A stretch of DNA of 64,000 nucleotides from Saccharicrinis sp963675435 (GTDB taxonomy: Bacteria; Bacteroidota; Bacteroidia; Bacteroidales; Marinilabiliaceae): contig OY776216.1 in assembly GCA_963675435.1 (NCBI GenBank), positions 4,526,001 to 4,590,000 of the forward strand, given 5' to 3'. Both the position numbers and the translations under genes were made by a program. How positions within the stretch are numbered: position 1 is the stretch's first letter; each line of letters starts with the position of its first letter. Positions 38,489 to 46,599 of the stretch are shown one piece after another. The notes beneath the pieces are model-generated. The model was given only the letters and a program-made list of their open reading frames with translations. It did no database searches and had not been told where the DNA came from.

Positions 38489-38806
38489 GTGATATTACCT
38501 CAATATTATAAGGAGTATAAACCAAAGAACTATCTGTTTGAGGGACAGATTGGAGGTCCTTATTCAGCAGGAAGTGCCGGAAAAGTATTAAAAAGGGCTA
38601 TAGCTAAGAGCGGCGTACAGCAACGAGGAGGTTTACATTCATTACGTCATAGCTTTGCCACACATTTATTGGAATCAGGCACGGATTTGCGCTATATACA
38701 AGAACTATTAGGACATAACTCCTCAAAAACCACTGAAATATATACTCACGTGAGCAATAAATATTTACAACAGATTAAAAGTCCACTAGACGACTTAAAT
38801 GTTTAA
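38489..38806 (+). pseudogene. tyrosine recombinase, C-terminal catalytic half only
   Basis: The 105 codons start at a GTG and encode only the C-terminal catalytic part: HSLRHSFATHLLESGTDLRY (boxes with H and R), LLGHNSSKTTEIYTHV with the nucleophilic tyrosine, and the end SPLDDL. The N-terminal DNA-binding domain and the first catalytic arginine are absent. The IS21-family element lies 97 bp upstream. The sequence is XerC/D-like. The SPLD end also occurs in integron integrases, but the extra IntI patch is not seen. It directly precedes the cassette array and points in the same direction. Confidence 0.75.
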
Positions 38807-38853
38807 AAAATAAATTATATTAGCTAGCAAAAATACATAAGACATAATAAAAA

Positions 38854-38905
38854 TAACCGAAATACTATGTCGATTATTGAAATAATTGACATAGTACTTC
38901 GGTTA
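38854..38905. repeat. long palindrome between recombinase remnant and first cassette
   Basis: 18-bp arms with one mismatch (TAACCGAAATACTATGTC at 38854-38871 and its complement at 38888-38905) enclose a 16-base AT-rich loop. It ends 7 bases before the first cassette core GTTAGCAAC (38913). It could be a terminator or an attI/attC-like site. Confidence 0.75.
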
Positions 38906-39012
38906 GAAAGTAGTTAGCAACAAGGCCACTAAAGAAATAACGTAAGAGTAATTAAGGAGAATTTATTTTGTTTTTTGCCCTCACGTCTTTTCAACTAGAG
39001 CCAGCCCACAAC

Positions 39013-39068
39013 CAGCACATTTGCAAATCGCACAACCCGACCCACAACCAAAATTTGCAAAAGAGCTG
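39013..39068. repeat. hairpin A of a covarying pair
   Basis: The outer arms CAGC/GCTG, an ACA/AGA internal loop, 9-bp inner arms (TTTGCAAAT/ATTTGCAAA) and a 24-base loop give the same design as the hairpin at 44750-44815, with different paired bases. Confidence 0.75.
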
Positions 39069-39266
39069 TTTTCCACCCACAATAATATTTTTAAGGGATA
39101 TCATTTTTTACTAGGACAACATTTGGCAGTCCTCCAAAGTAGCTTTGTGATTATTAATCATTTTAAATTTATAAGTATGAAAGATTTTAATAAATCATTG
39201 GCTACAGATTTGACTATTACTCAAAGTAAAGATTTTCGCTTATTTAATAAAACTATTGATGACACA

Positions 39267-40232
39267 ATGTTTGTAAGTCAGATTATTAAATGCGTGAAGC
39301 AAATGTTATTAACTTTACTTTTTTCATTATTTACATTAAGTATTCAGGCTCATGAGTTGAGCATTAATTTAACCGAAAGCGGCACATTAGGAAGTGTAAT
39401 TCAGGCTGAAGATAACGGCTATATTGATATTACAGATTTAACTATTTCAGGTCCAATGAATGCAAAGGATTTTGGTTGGATAAAAAGAACAATTAGAACT
39501 TTGTGGTACTTGGATATTTCAAATGTCACAATTGAATCGGTATCAACTATCTTGGGTACAGATTATGGAACTTCAAGAACCTATCCTGCTAACGAAATAC
39601 CTACATTAGCATTTGAAAACTCAGTTCTTGTTTCAATTAAATTACCAACCTCATTAAAATCGATTGGAGAAAAGGCATTTAATGTATGCCGAGAACTGAC
39701 GAGTATTGATTTAGAAAATACAAAGATTGAAACTCTGACTAAATTCTCAATAACAAATTCACATGAAATAGAAAATCTGACAATGCCGGAGACTTTAAGG
39801 CAAGTTAATTATAGAGCATTAGCAGGTGTCACATTAAATACGTTAACTCTGAATTCCGAATTAGAATTAATAAAATCCGGAGCTTTTTATACGTGTTATT
39901 TGCAAAAAATAGTAATTTCAAAAGCCATTTCAGTTGAGATAACGACAGAGTTGCCATTTGAAGACGGAACAGAAGGATCAAATACATTGGAAATAATAGC
40001 AAATTCTGAAGATATATTGGCTCACAGTTATTGGAGCACATTTGCGACAATAATCAATAATGACATCACAACAGATGTTCATACTGTTAAATATGAAGAA
40101 AAAGCAGAAATAAAGGCAATTTATGATATGAATGGAAACAGTATGAGTATTGATTTAAACCAATTGCCTTGTGGTACATACATCATTGTGTATTCGGATG
40201 GACGTAAAGAAAAAGTATGTATTCAAAATTAA
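39267..40232 (+). CDS. secreted BspA-like leucine-rich-repeat protein with type IX sorting tail
   Basis: I start at the ATG at 39267, because MFVSQIIKCVKQ followed by MLLTLLFSLFTLSIQA forms a good signal peptide. The open frame extends to 39021, but its beginning overlaps hairpin A. The middle has BspA-type repeats (LPTSLKSIGEKAFNVCRELT, MPETLRQVNYRALAG, ELELIKSGAFY). The end (IYDMNGNSMSID, LPCGTYIIVYSDGR) resembles the type IX secretion C-terminal signal. It is probably exported to the cell surface. It lies near the start of the first cassette. Confidence 0.7.
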   Translation: MFVSQIIKCVKQMLLTLLFSLFTLSIQAHELSINLTESGTLGSVIQAEDNGYIDITDLTISGPMNAKDFGWIKRTIRTLWYLDISNVTIESVSTILGTDYGTSRTYPANEIPTLAFENSVLVSIKLPTSLKSIGEKAFNVCRELTSIDLENTKIETLTKFSITNSHEIENLTMPETLRQVNYRALAGVTLNTLTLNSELELIKSGAFYTCYLQKIVISKAISVEITTELPFEDGTEGSNTLEIIANSEDILAHSYWSTFATIINNDITTDVHTVKYEEKAEIKAIYDMNGNSMSIDLNQLPCGTYIIVYSDGRKEKVCIQN

Positions 40233-40244
40233 CTAGTAAAGGAA

Positions 40245-40493
40245 ATGACAAGATTTAAGTTTATGCTTGATGTTTGGATAACTTTTTATTTTGAGAAAAA
40301 GTTTCATATCGGTCGAACAATTATAGAAAATGATATTGAAACAGTAGCCTGTGTTTCAGAAAGTGGAGATATAAAAATGATTCGCTTTTCTCAAATCTGT
40401 AATCCAAAGCAACTGAAATTGCTAAAGGATATGAGCGTTTCAGATTATAAAGTTGATACAAGGGATATTGATTTTGATACGAATTCTAACTGA
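40245..40493 (+). CDS. small protein of unknown function
   Basis: The 82-residue frame starts 12 bp after the LRR gene and ends 36 bp before the WYL gene. It is charged and has a pattern of short beta strands (KFHIGRTIIENDIETVACVS). I recognise no family. Close packing with its neighbours supports it as a real gene. Confidence 0.5.
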   Translation: MTRFKFMLDVWITFYFEKKFHIGRTIIENDIETVACVSESGDIKMIRFSQICNPKQLKLLKDMSVSDYKVDTRDIDFDTNSN

Positions 40494-40529
40494 ATAAATG
40501 TTCGTTAATAATTAATACATCAATTACAG

Positions 40530-41438
40530 ATGATAGAAAATAGTAGCTTAACCAAGTTGATGCGTTGCAAAATAATAATTGAGGAAGTTGAAAAAGGCAC
40601 TTATCCTACCGGAGAATATTTGCTCGATAGAATTGCTCGTTGGCTTGAAGGTTTTAAAGAGCTAATTCCTGATATAAAAACAGAAATTTCAGAAAGGACA
40701 CTAAGCAGAGATCGAAAAAATATTAAGGAGATTTTCAATATTGATATTAGCTACGATACAAAGCGAAAAGGCTATTATATTGGTGAGACCTATAATAAAA
40801 GCGATCGGATATTAAGAGCATTGGATGCAATACACGTTTTCTTCATTCAAAAAAACATACCAAATGCTAATAAACACATCCGGTTTGCGCCTCGTCAAGC
40901 TTCAGGTTCGGAACATTTTTTTCATATTCTGAAAGCCATTGAGGATAAAAAGAAGGTTCAGTTTTTTTACGAGCAATACGAAAAGCAAGAGGAAACACAA
41001 CGAAGTGTATCTCCATTAGGCTTAAAAGAGTTTAAAGGCTTTTGGTATATGATTGCAGAAGACGAGAAAGGCATAAAAACATTTGGTTTAGATCGAATCA
41101 AAGGCTTGAATATCACTTTAGAAAATGCGGTTTCCCGAAAGGGTTTTAATATTGACGAGTATTACAAGCATTGTTATGGAATTGTTCGTTTACCAAATGA
41201 CGAACCTCAGGAAATAATTATAAAAACCACTGCGATAAAAGCTAAATACTACAAGGCAAATAAACTGCATACATCTCAAAATATAATAAAGACGCAAAAC
41301 GATGACCAATACCCATATACAATTACGCTACACATGTATCTTACATACGATCTTCAACAAGAATTACGTTCGCATGGAGAGAAAGAGTTAAAAGTTATAC
41401 AACCGGAGAATGCTCTGGAGAATGAAAGATATTTTTAA
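40530..41438 (+). CDS. WYL-domain transcriptional regulator
   Basis: The 302-residue protein has an N-terminal winged-helix part (about residues 1-90: LLDRIARWLEGFKELIPDIK, SERTLSRDRKNI) and a WYL domain (about 140-215). The name-giving motif reads FWYMIAEDEKG and SPLGLKEFKG precedes it. A WCX-like C-terminal part follows. WYL regulators of this layout (BrxR, CapW) often repress phage-defence operons and respond to nucleic acids or nucleotides. Here it heads a run of three unfamiliar genes, so it probably controls them. Confidence 0.85.
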   Translation: MIENSSLTKLMRCKIIIEEVEKGTYPTGEYLLDRIARWLEGFKELIPDIKTEISERTLSRDRKNIKEIFNIDISYDTKRKGYYIGETYNKSDRILRALDAIHVFFIQKNIPNANKHIRFAPRQASGSEHFFHILKAIEDKKKVQFFYEQYEKQEETQRSVSPLGLKEFKGFWYMIAEDEKGIKTFGLDRIKGLNITLENAVSRKGFNIDEYYKHCYGIVRLPNDEPQEIIIKTTAIKAKYYKANKLHTSQNIIKTQNDDQYPYTITLHMYLTYDLQQELRSHGEKELKVIQPENALENERYF

Positions 41439-41470
41439 TGATTAGAAACTTATAAACTAATCTGAGTAAT

Positions 41471-42526
41471 ATGAAAATAGAAGAATTTAAAACATGGATG
41501 AAAGAATTTTGCGATTTTAATGATACTACAATAAATAATAGAATTTCAAATTGTCGAAAAGTAGAAAGTTGTTATGGCGATTTGGAAGACCTTTATTGCA
41601 AAGATGGATGTACCAAGATTATAACTGCTCTGACATACTCGACCAAAGATGAAAAAGAAAACCTACCACCGAAGCATATTATACCTATTGACGGAAATAT
41701 AAGGAATGGATCAGCAACATTAAAAAGTGCTGTTAAACTGTATGTAGAGTTTGAAGAAGATTTTTCTGCTAAAGAGGAAAAAGAAAATGAGTTGATTGAT
41801 GAGATGTTCGTTGAAGAGGTAGAAGATAAAATTGAGGATAAGAGCGATATGAAGAATGGTTTTAATAGTTTATTTGACCTAATAAATACTTCAGAAGATG
41901 AATTTATTCGATTTTTTATTAAGAATACCCTTTTTATATCACCTGAGTACGTTGAAAATCAAGTGCAAGAACTTCATCAACAGATTGAAAATGGAGAAAA
42001 GATACCGGTTCGATTTTCTTTAAAGATGAAAGAACATTTTAAGGCGACTGGCAAATATGTAAGCACCATTAAGAATCGAAAAGATGCGGTTAATATTAGT
42101 AGAGAATTTGATATTTATAGTAAAAGAAGATCAGGTGTAAAGGTGAAATTTGACTCTACCGGAAATAAATCTGTTGTCGACGCTATTGAAAAATATACAA
42201 AATGTAGGGTAAGCACTTCTCAAAGTCACATAATAAACTACTCAATATCTCATGTTTGGGCACAAACTTTTGATCCGTTTTTCTTTTCATCTTTATGGAA
42301 CATTGTATTAGTTCCAAGTTATTTAAATCCTATAATGGATAAACCTAAACATCAGCAAAAACTAAATGGTGAAATTCAAGGGCTAATAAAAGCCATTTGT
42401 AATGAATTGTATAATCCAAATGAGCTTTTGAATGATTCGTTGATTGAGATGGAGTCTGCAGTTATTTGTAAAAAAGCTAAAGAAATCATAGCAGAGGGAT
42501 TAATTAATTATATAGATCTTAACTAA
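41471..42526 (+). CDS. unknown protein in WYL-led operon, possible HNH-like C-terminal part
   Basis: The 351 residues show three parts. An N-terminal helical domain (about 1-90) contains several cysteines (CYGDLEDLYCKDGC). A charged linker (KEEKENELIDEMFVEEVED) follows, and then a C-terminal half. In that half the stretch YSISHVWAQTFDPFFFSSLW followed by NIVLVP and LNPIMDK resembles the H-x-x-x core of some HNH nucleases with a later asparagine, but the match is loose. No signal peptide or membrane segment is seen. It is probably the effector of the operon, which is inference. Confidence 0.6.
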   Translation: MKIEEFKTWMKEFCDFNDTTINNRISNCRKVESCYGDLEDLYCKDGCTKIITALTYSTKDEKENLPPKHIIPIDGNIRNGSATLKSAVKLYVEFEEDFSAKEEKENELIDEMFVEEVEDKIEDKSDMKNGFNSLFDLINTSEDEFIRFFIKNTLFISPEYVENQVQELHQQIENGEKIPVRFSLKMKEHFKATGKYVSTIKNRKDAVNISREFDIYSKRRSGVKVKFDSTGNKSVVDAIEKYTKCRVSTSQSHIINYSISHVWAQTFDPFFFSSLWNIVLVPSYLNPIMDKPKHQQKLNGEIQGLIKAICNELYNPNELLNDSLIEMESAVICKKAKEIIAEGLINYIDLN

Positions 42527-42537
42527 GAAGAAACATA

Positions 42538-42951
42538 ATGGCAAAAATGTATAAGGTGAGGGTTAAAGGAACTGCTCAACTAAATGGCCCTGTAAAAGTA
42601 GACAAGACAGTTGAAATGGAAGAGCAGATGGCAATACGATTTAACGGAGCTGATCGTTATTCAGTAATTGAGTCATTTGTGCAGACTCATTACCCTGGAG
42701 TACAAATACCAAGCATTAGAGGTTTTGGTGCAGAAGTAACCCCTATAAAGGAAGCAAAAACTCCAAAGTCAAGAAAAGCAAAATCTAAATCTAAATCATC
42801 AAGAAGTACTCCATCAACAAAAGGGTTAAGCACTAAAAAGTTAATAGGTGGTGCTATTGTGGCAGCAGTTGTTGCTCCAATAGTAAAAGAGGTCATTGGT
42901 GATGTAATTGATGAAGTAAAGGATGTACTAAAAAAAGCTAAGAAAAAATGA
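42538..42951 (+). CDS. small basic protein with hydrophobic helix, unknown
   Basis: Of 137 residues, the first 70 form a compact domain (YKVRVKGTAQLNGPVKVDKT). A linker of K, S and R follows. The end has a hydrophobic helix (LIGGAIVAAVVAPIVKEVIG) and a lysine-rich tail. The helix could enter or lie on the inner membrane. It starts 11 bp after the 351-residue gene and overlaps the next gene by 4 bp (ATGA), so translation is coupled. Confidence 0.65.
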   Translation: MAKMYKVRVKGTAQLNGPVKVDKTVEMEEQMAIRFNGADRYSVIESFVQTHYPGVQIPSIRGFGAEVTPIKEAKTPKSRKAKSKSKSSRSTPSTKGLSTKKLIGGAIVAAVVAPIVKEVIGDVIDEVKDVLKKAKKK

Positions 42952-43808
42952 TAAAACTAAAGCAAAGCTTATCCAAGATAGATAAGGATAAGATTAAAGA
43001 ATCTGCGATTGTTTTTTTATCTAATCTCAAAGAGAAGGTAAGTATTCAAGATTTAGAAAAAGTAAATAATTTTTTACCAAATATGAATAAAGGGGTATTA
43101 CAGGAGGTTTGGACAAATGTTGGTGATTTGTGGGCTTATGTAAATAATAAGGAAATTTCAATTGTTGAGAAAACTCTTCCTCTTGCAGCTTTAGTATATG
43201 TCATTAGTCCAATAGATACGATTCCTGATGGAGTCCCAATTGCTGGTTTGATCGATGATGCTTCAATTATATCTTTTATTTGTGCTTCAATTGCTTCAAA
43301 ATTAGCTATTGTAAATTCAAATGACTCTTCAATAGAAAACGTAAATAACCTTATGAGTATTGAGGGGAATATCGGAATTTCAAATCCTAAGGAGAAATTA
43401 AATGTATTAACTTCTATTTTAACTCATGCTGCATATGCTGATGGAGAAATGAGTTCTATAGAAGAAGAAAAGCTTAGAGAAATAGTAGATTTTTTTGTTT
43501 TTTCTGAAGAAGGTTGGTTTTCTACACATGAGGATTTTAATAAGGAAGAAATCTGTGTAATAATTGAGAAAACAATAAAACAACCTCTTTCATTGAAGCA
43601 AATAATTGAGTTTGTAAATAATGTTAATGAAGATGAAGAGCAATGGTATTTTTATGCTTATGCAGTAGTAGCTTGTGATGATGAAATTAATGCATCAGAG
43701 AGAGATTTCTTAGATCTTTTTGCCGAAAAACTTAATATTTCCAAGTTTGATGTTAGCAATATTGAAAGGAGCTTTGAAGAAGTTTGGACAATTACTGTAG
43801 AAGATTAA
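42948..43808 (+). CDS. DUF1232 (YkvA-like) / TerB-like domain protein
   Basis: The 286-residue protein joins a DUF1232 segment (about 60-115: LPLAALVYVISPIDTIPDGV then PIAGLIDDASIISF) with a C-terminal helical domain (about 150-280). That domain's paired acidic motifs AAYADGEMSSIEEEKL and VACDDEINASERDFL are those of TerB/tellurite-resistance domains. TerB-like domains recur in stress- and phage-response systems, often near the membrane. It is the last gene of the WYL operon and overlaps its upstream neighbour. Confidence 0.8.
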   Translation: MIKLKQSLSKIDKDKIKESAIVFLSNLKEKVSIQDLEKVNNFLPNMNKGVLQEVWTNVGDLWAYVNNKEISIVEKTLPLAALVYVISPIDTIPDGVPIAGLIDDASIISFICASIASKLAIVNSNDSSIENVNNLMSIEGNIGISNPKEKLNVLTSILTHAAYADGEMSSIEEEKLREIVDFFVFSEEGWFSTHEDFNKEEICVIIEKTIKQPLSLKQIIEFVNNVNEDEEQWYFYAYAVVACDDEINASERDFLDLFAEKLNISKFDVSNIERSFEEVWTITVED

Positions 43809-43860
43809 TAATTCTGTTAATTTTAAGAGCGTTTTGTTCTAAATGATTGCAATTCTGCTT

Positions 43861-44034
43861 TAAGGAATATACAAGTATTATTAAGGAGGAAGTGTATGGC
43901 TATAAGGAACAGAAAAGCAATCGTAAGGAACGCATGGGACACTTTAAGGAATGGAAGGGTAGCCTTAAGTAGTACAAGGGGAACCATAAGGAATGGGAAA
44001 ACAACTGTAAGGAATTAACGAGCACCTTTAAGGA
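43861..44034 (+). repeat. nine direct repeats at an exact 21-bp period
   Basis: TAAGGA (once TAAGTA) starts at 43861, 43882, 43903, 43924, 43945, 43966, 43987, 44008 and 44029, every step exactly 21 bp. Bases between the cores are only weakly conserved. A 21-bp step equals two helical turns and also seven codons. Confidence 0.9.
43896..44018 (+). CDS. heptad-repeat microprotein (40 residues)
   Basis: Within the 21-bp repeats one frame stays open from the ATG at 43896 to the TAA at 44016. A good ribosome-binding site (AAGGAGG) lies 6 bases before the ATG. Each repeat gives seven residues of the form x-(I/L/V)-R-N-x-(K/R/W)-x, for example TLRNGRV and TIRNGKT. The product would be very basic and could form an amphipathic helix or coil. 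The frame may be incidental to a DNA repeat, but its phase, start and stop fit a gene. The next gene starts 54 bp downstream. Confidence 0.45.
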   Translation: MAIRNRKAIVRNAWDTLRNGRVALSSTRGTIRNGKTTVRN

Positions 44035-44072
44035 GGTGATAAGTTTTATTTTTTTTAACCTAAACCATTTTT

Positions 44073-44732
44073 ATGGCGACAAAAAGAACATTATCAGAAG
44101 CAGAAACTCTTGAAATGTACAGAGTAGCATTAGAAAATGCAGTAACACAACCCGAAATTTCTACAGTTATGGCAGAACTTGGATATGACTCAGCCTTAAT
44201 TGAAGAAGGAAAAGCAACACTTACAAAAACAAGAAAAGCTTATGATGCTAATAAAGTAGAAGATGATGAAACATCAGTAGCTTATTCTACTTTCTCAAGT
44301 AAAAAAGAACATTTAGAAGACATCTTCTCTCTTCACCGTAAAAAAGCAAAAGTTGTTTTTCGCAATGACGCAACAACAATGGATAAATTGGCAATTACAG
44401 GTTCAATTCCACGTGCATACGTAAAGTGGTTAGAAACAGTAAAGAAGTTTTATAGTGTAGCATTAAGTGATGAGACAATCCAAACTAAGTTGGTTAGATT
44501 AAAGATTACAAAGAAAGACTTGACTGCTACAAACAAACTGATTTTAGAATTAGAAACAGCACGAGCAGAATATCAAAAAGAAAAGGGAGAGTCACAAAAT
44601 GCCACAAAAGCAAAAGATGCAGCATTCGCTGAAATTGATGATTGGATGAGCGAGTTTTATGCAGTTGCAAAGATTGCATTGGAAGATAGTCCACAACTAT
44701 TAGAAGCCTTAGGAAAAACAGTAAAAAGCTAA
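44073..44732 (+). CDS. helical protein of unknown function
   Basis: The 219-residue protein is almost wholly alpha-helical and rich in A, E, K and T, with no signal peptide or membrane segment (NAVTQPEISTVMAELGYDS near the start, VAYSTFSSKKEHLEDIF in the middle). Proteins like it are, as far as I recall, scattered through Bacteroidota genomes without known role. It lies just after the 21-bp repeat array and before hairpin D. It may form a unit with the microprotein upstream. Confidence 0.65.
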   Translation: MATKRTLSEAETLEMYRVALENAVTQPEISTVMAELGYDSALIEEGKATLTKTRKAYDANKVEDDETSVAYSTFSSKKEHLEDIFSLHRKKAKVVFRNDATTMDKLAITGSIPRAYVKWLETVKKFYSVALSDETIQTKLVRLKITKKDLTATNKLILELETARAEYQKEKGESQNATKAKDAAFAEIDDWMSEFYAVAKIALEDSPQLLEALGKTVKS

Positions 44733-44749
44733 TGGGATAACGTCCCCGA

Positions 44750-44815
44750 ATTGTAAGCACATTGGCAAGTCGCACAAACAGCCCACAAGCCAAAACTTGC
44801 CAAAGAGCTTACAAT
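44750..44815. repeat. hairpin D of a covarying pair
   Basis: 9-bp outer arms (ATTGTAAGC/GCTTACAAT), an ACA/AGA internal loop, 9-bp inner arms (TTGGCAAGT/ACTTGCCAA) and a 24-base loop closely similar to that of hairpin A (39013-39068). Confidence 0.8.
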
Positions 44816-44829
44816 GCCAACCCAATCTT

Positions 44830-44855
44830 ACCGCCTGAGAGGGCGGTTTGAGTTT
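44830..44855 (+). terminator. probable terminator
   Basis: The arms ACCGCC and GGCGGT around TGAGAG are followed by TTGAGTTTT. It would end transcripts of the 219-residue gene. Confidence 0.5.
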
Positions 44856-44923
44856 TCCCCACGCACAAACAAAATAAAAGCTCATGATTCAAGGTGAGAG
44901 CAGTCAGAAGAATAAAAAGCCCA

Positions 44924-45060
44924 GTTGCTAACATGCCATAATAAAAAATAGCGCAGGCAGTGATTTTAGGAGGTTTTGAATTAATAATTATCTTTATCAC
45001 AGTCAGCAAGGAAAGTGCTGCGAATTGCGCTACTTTTCATATGGCAAGACCGTTATGGGC
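44924..45060 (+). other. attC-like site closing cassette 1
   Basis: R'' GTTGCTAAC (44924-44932) complements the cassette-start core at 38913. Paired arms are TGCCATA/TATGGCA, TAGCGCA/TGCGCTA and GCAG/CTGC. R' GTTATGGGC (45052-45060) opens the next cassette. Confidence 0.8.
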
Positions 45061-45094
45061 AATATCATGAGCGCCACGAATAAAACATAAAAAA

Positions 45095-45748
45095 ATGAAA
45101 TACGACAAAGAAAAGTACAAGATTTGGAACTGGAAAAGTCCTGTGATATTGCATTGGATAATAAATCCTGGATTTGTAATTAATGAGTTGATTTTAGGGC
45201 AGACTATCCCGAAAGTAATGTTAATAGAACGGGAAGGGAAAAAGCCTTTTTATCAACGCTCGTTAGTACCATGTCCTCACTGTGGAGAATTACATTCAGG
45301 GTTAAAGTATTCTGCAGCGAACAAGACAGCATTTAAAAACTGGTTTGGTTTTTACTGTGACAATTGCAAAGAAATAATTCCAGTACAGAGAAATCTGACT
45401 TCATTCATTATATTGACAATTACTTTTCCTATTTGGGGATGGTTTAAACAAACAATAAAACAAAAGTGGTTAGACAAACAACCTGAAAGATATAAAAACT
45501 TGAATCTTGAAATTATTGAAAAGAAAAATACAACGAAGAATTGGTTAAAATCAGGACTTTTCTTAGGACTATTCATGTTTATTGCAATGCAAATTATTTT
45601 CCCATTAATTAAGAGTGAGGAAATTACTAAGAAAAATATTTTGATTGGAATACCATTATGGCTTATTTGCGGACTTGTTTGGGGATTAACTATGAAATGG
45701 TGGATGAATAAAAGGGGAAAAGAAAATACAGCCCATAACAATGCATAA
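45095..45748 (+). CDS. membrane protein with zinc-ribbon motif (cassette 2)
   Basis: The 217-residue protein has an internal zinc ribbon (CPHCGELH near residue 60 and CDNCKE near 88). About three membrane helices follow (FIILTITFPIWGWF, GLFLGLFMFIAMQIIFPL, IGIPLWLICGLVWGLTM). The function is unknown. It is the only gene of its cassette. Its last codons (TAHNNA) are read from the R'' core and arm of the attC, so the recombination site encodes its C-terminus. Confidence 0.7.
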   Translation: MKYDKEKYKIWNWKSPVILHWIINPGFVINELILGQTIPKVMLIEREGKKPFYQRSLVPCPHCGELHSGLKYSAANKTAFKNWFGFYCDNCKEIIPVQRNLTSFIILTITFPIWGWFKQTIKQKWLDKQPERYKNLNLEIIEKKNTTKNWLKSGLFLGLFMFIAMQIIFPLIKSEEITKKNILIGIPLWLICGLVWGLTMKWWMNKRGKENTAHNNA

Positions 45749-45928
45749 TAAGGCATGTGGGGAACCGTGATTCGCGTGCGGTGGTGATTTCTATTTGCCC
45801 GCCTAATGCTTTAAAAGTTACTTTGTGTTGTTAAATAAGTCCCTTGTAAAAGCATTAGGCTCAGTGAGGTTTGGGAAAGGGCGACAATTTCAATCCCCAC
45901 ACAGCCTCATATGCGAGCCGTTGTGGCC
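45731..45928 (+). other. attC-like site closing cassette 2
   Basis: R'' GCCCATAAC (45731) complements the start core at 45052. The arms near 45754 (GGCATGTGGGG) and 45891 (CCCCACACAGCC) pair. R' GTTGTGGCC is at 45920-45928. At 198 bp it is long for an attC. Confidence 0.8.
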
Positions 45929-46030
45929 AATTATACCTATTCTAGAGAAATTGAATTTTTCACTTAGTAAATACTAATGTCTATTATTGGTCGAGACTAT
46001 ATTATTAATAACATAACTTGAATAATTAGT

Positions 46031-46588
46031 ATGATTAAAATAAATGAATATAAATTATCCTCTTCAATATTATTTAGCTGTATTATATTGATAGTGTCGG
46101 CAGTGTCATGTTTAAATAAGAATAGAGTAAGGAAATATACAGAGGAAGAGGAAAAGTTTAAGGCAGTTGTAATCAAATCTTGTGATAATTCTATAGCTAA
46201 TGAAGGTTTTAAGATAGACAGTAAGTTGCTGTATGGACAATGGGAAGAATCTATAGTGTGGGTGCAGAATCAAGATTTAACAAGAACAGGAATTAGATAT
46301 ATTTATCTTCGCTCTGAATATGAATTTATTAATAATGCACATTTTGGTTCGAAATTTTTTTTCAAAGATTCTTTGCTTGATCTATATGTTGGGAAATTTA
46401 AACTTATAGAAGAGGGGACTAAAATAGAAATTATGAGCAATCTTAGAAATGATTTTGATTTTAAGAATGGAGATACTATTAGACAAGCAATTCATCGGGT
46501 TCATTTATTAAATGATTCTATATTAAGAATTGAGGAAGATCCTCGATCATGCAGGAGTGGGACAATAGTAGAATATAGAAGAAAATAA
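46031..46588 (+). CDS. predicted lipoprotein of unknown function (cassette 3)
   Basis: The 185-residue protein begins with a lipoprotein signal (hydrophobic stretch then SAVSCLNK). The rest is beta-rich with a conserved-looking WEESIVWVQNQD. I recognise no domain. It is the single gene of its cassette and stops 2 bp before the R'' core GGCCACAAC. Confidence 0.65.
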   Translation: MIKINEYKLSSSILFSCIILIVSAVSCLNKNRVRKYTEEEEKFKAVVIKSCDNSIANEGFKIDSKLLYGQWEESIVWVQNQDLTRTGIRYIYLRSEYEFINNAHFGSKFFFKDSLLDLYVGKFKLIEEGTKIEIMSNLRNDFDFKNGDTIRQAIHRVHLLNDSILRIEEDPRSCRSGTIVEYRRK

Positions 46589-46590
46589 CA

Positions 46591-46599
46591 GGCCACAAC
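46591..46599 (+). other. left core (R'') of an interrupted attC, cassette 3
   Basis: GGCCACAAC is the complement of the cassette-start core GTTGTGGCC at 45920. The IS91-like element begins at the next base. The rest of the site lies at 49066-49192. Confidence 0.75.

Noticed and set aside
38489..38806. The recombinase fragment as a true IntI
   Set aside because: The region between the visible catalytic boxes has normal XerC/D spacing and no extra IntI patch, and the N-terminal half is missing.
43861..44034. The 21-bp repeats as a CRISPR array
   Set aside because: Only six bases are conserved per unit, the period is too short for repeat plus spacer, and no cas genes are present.
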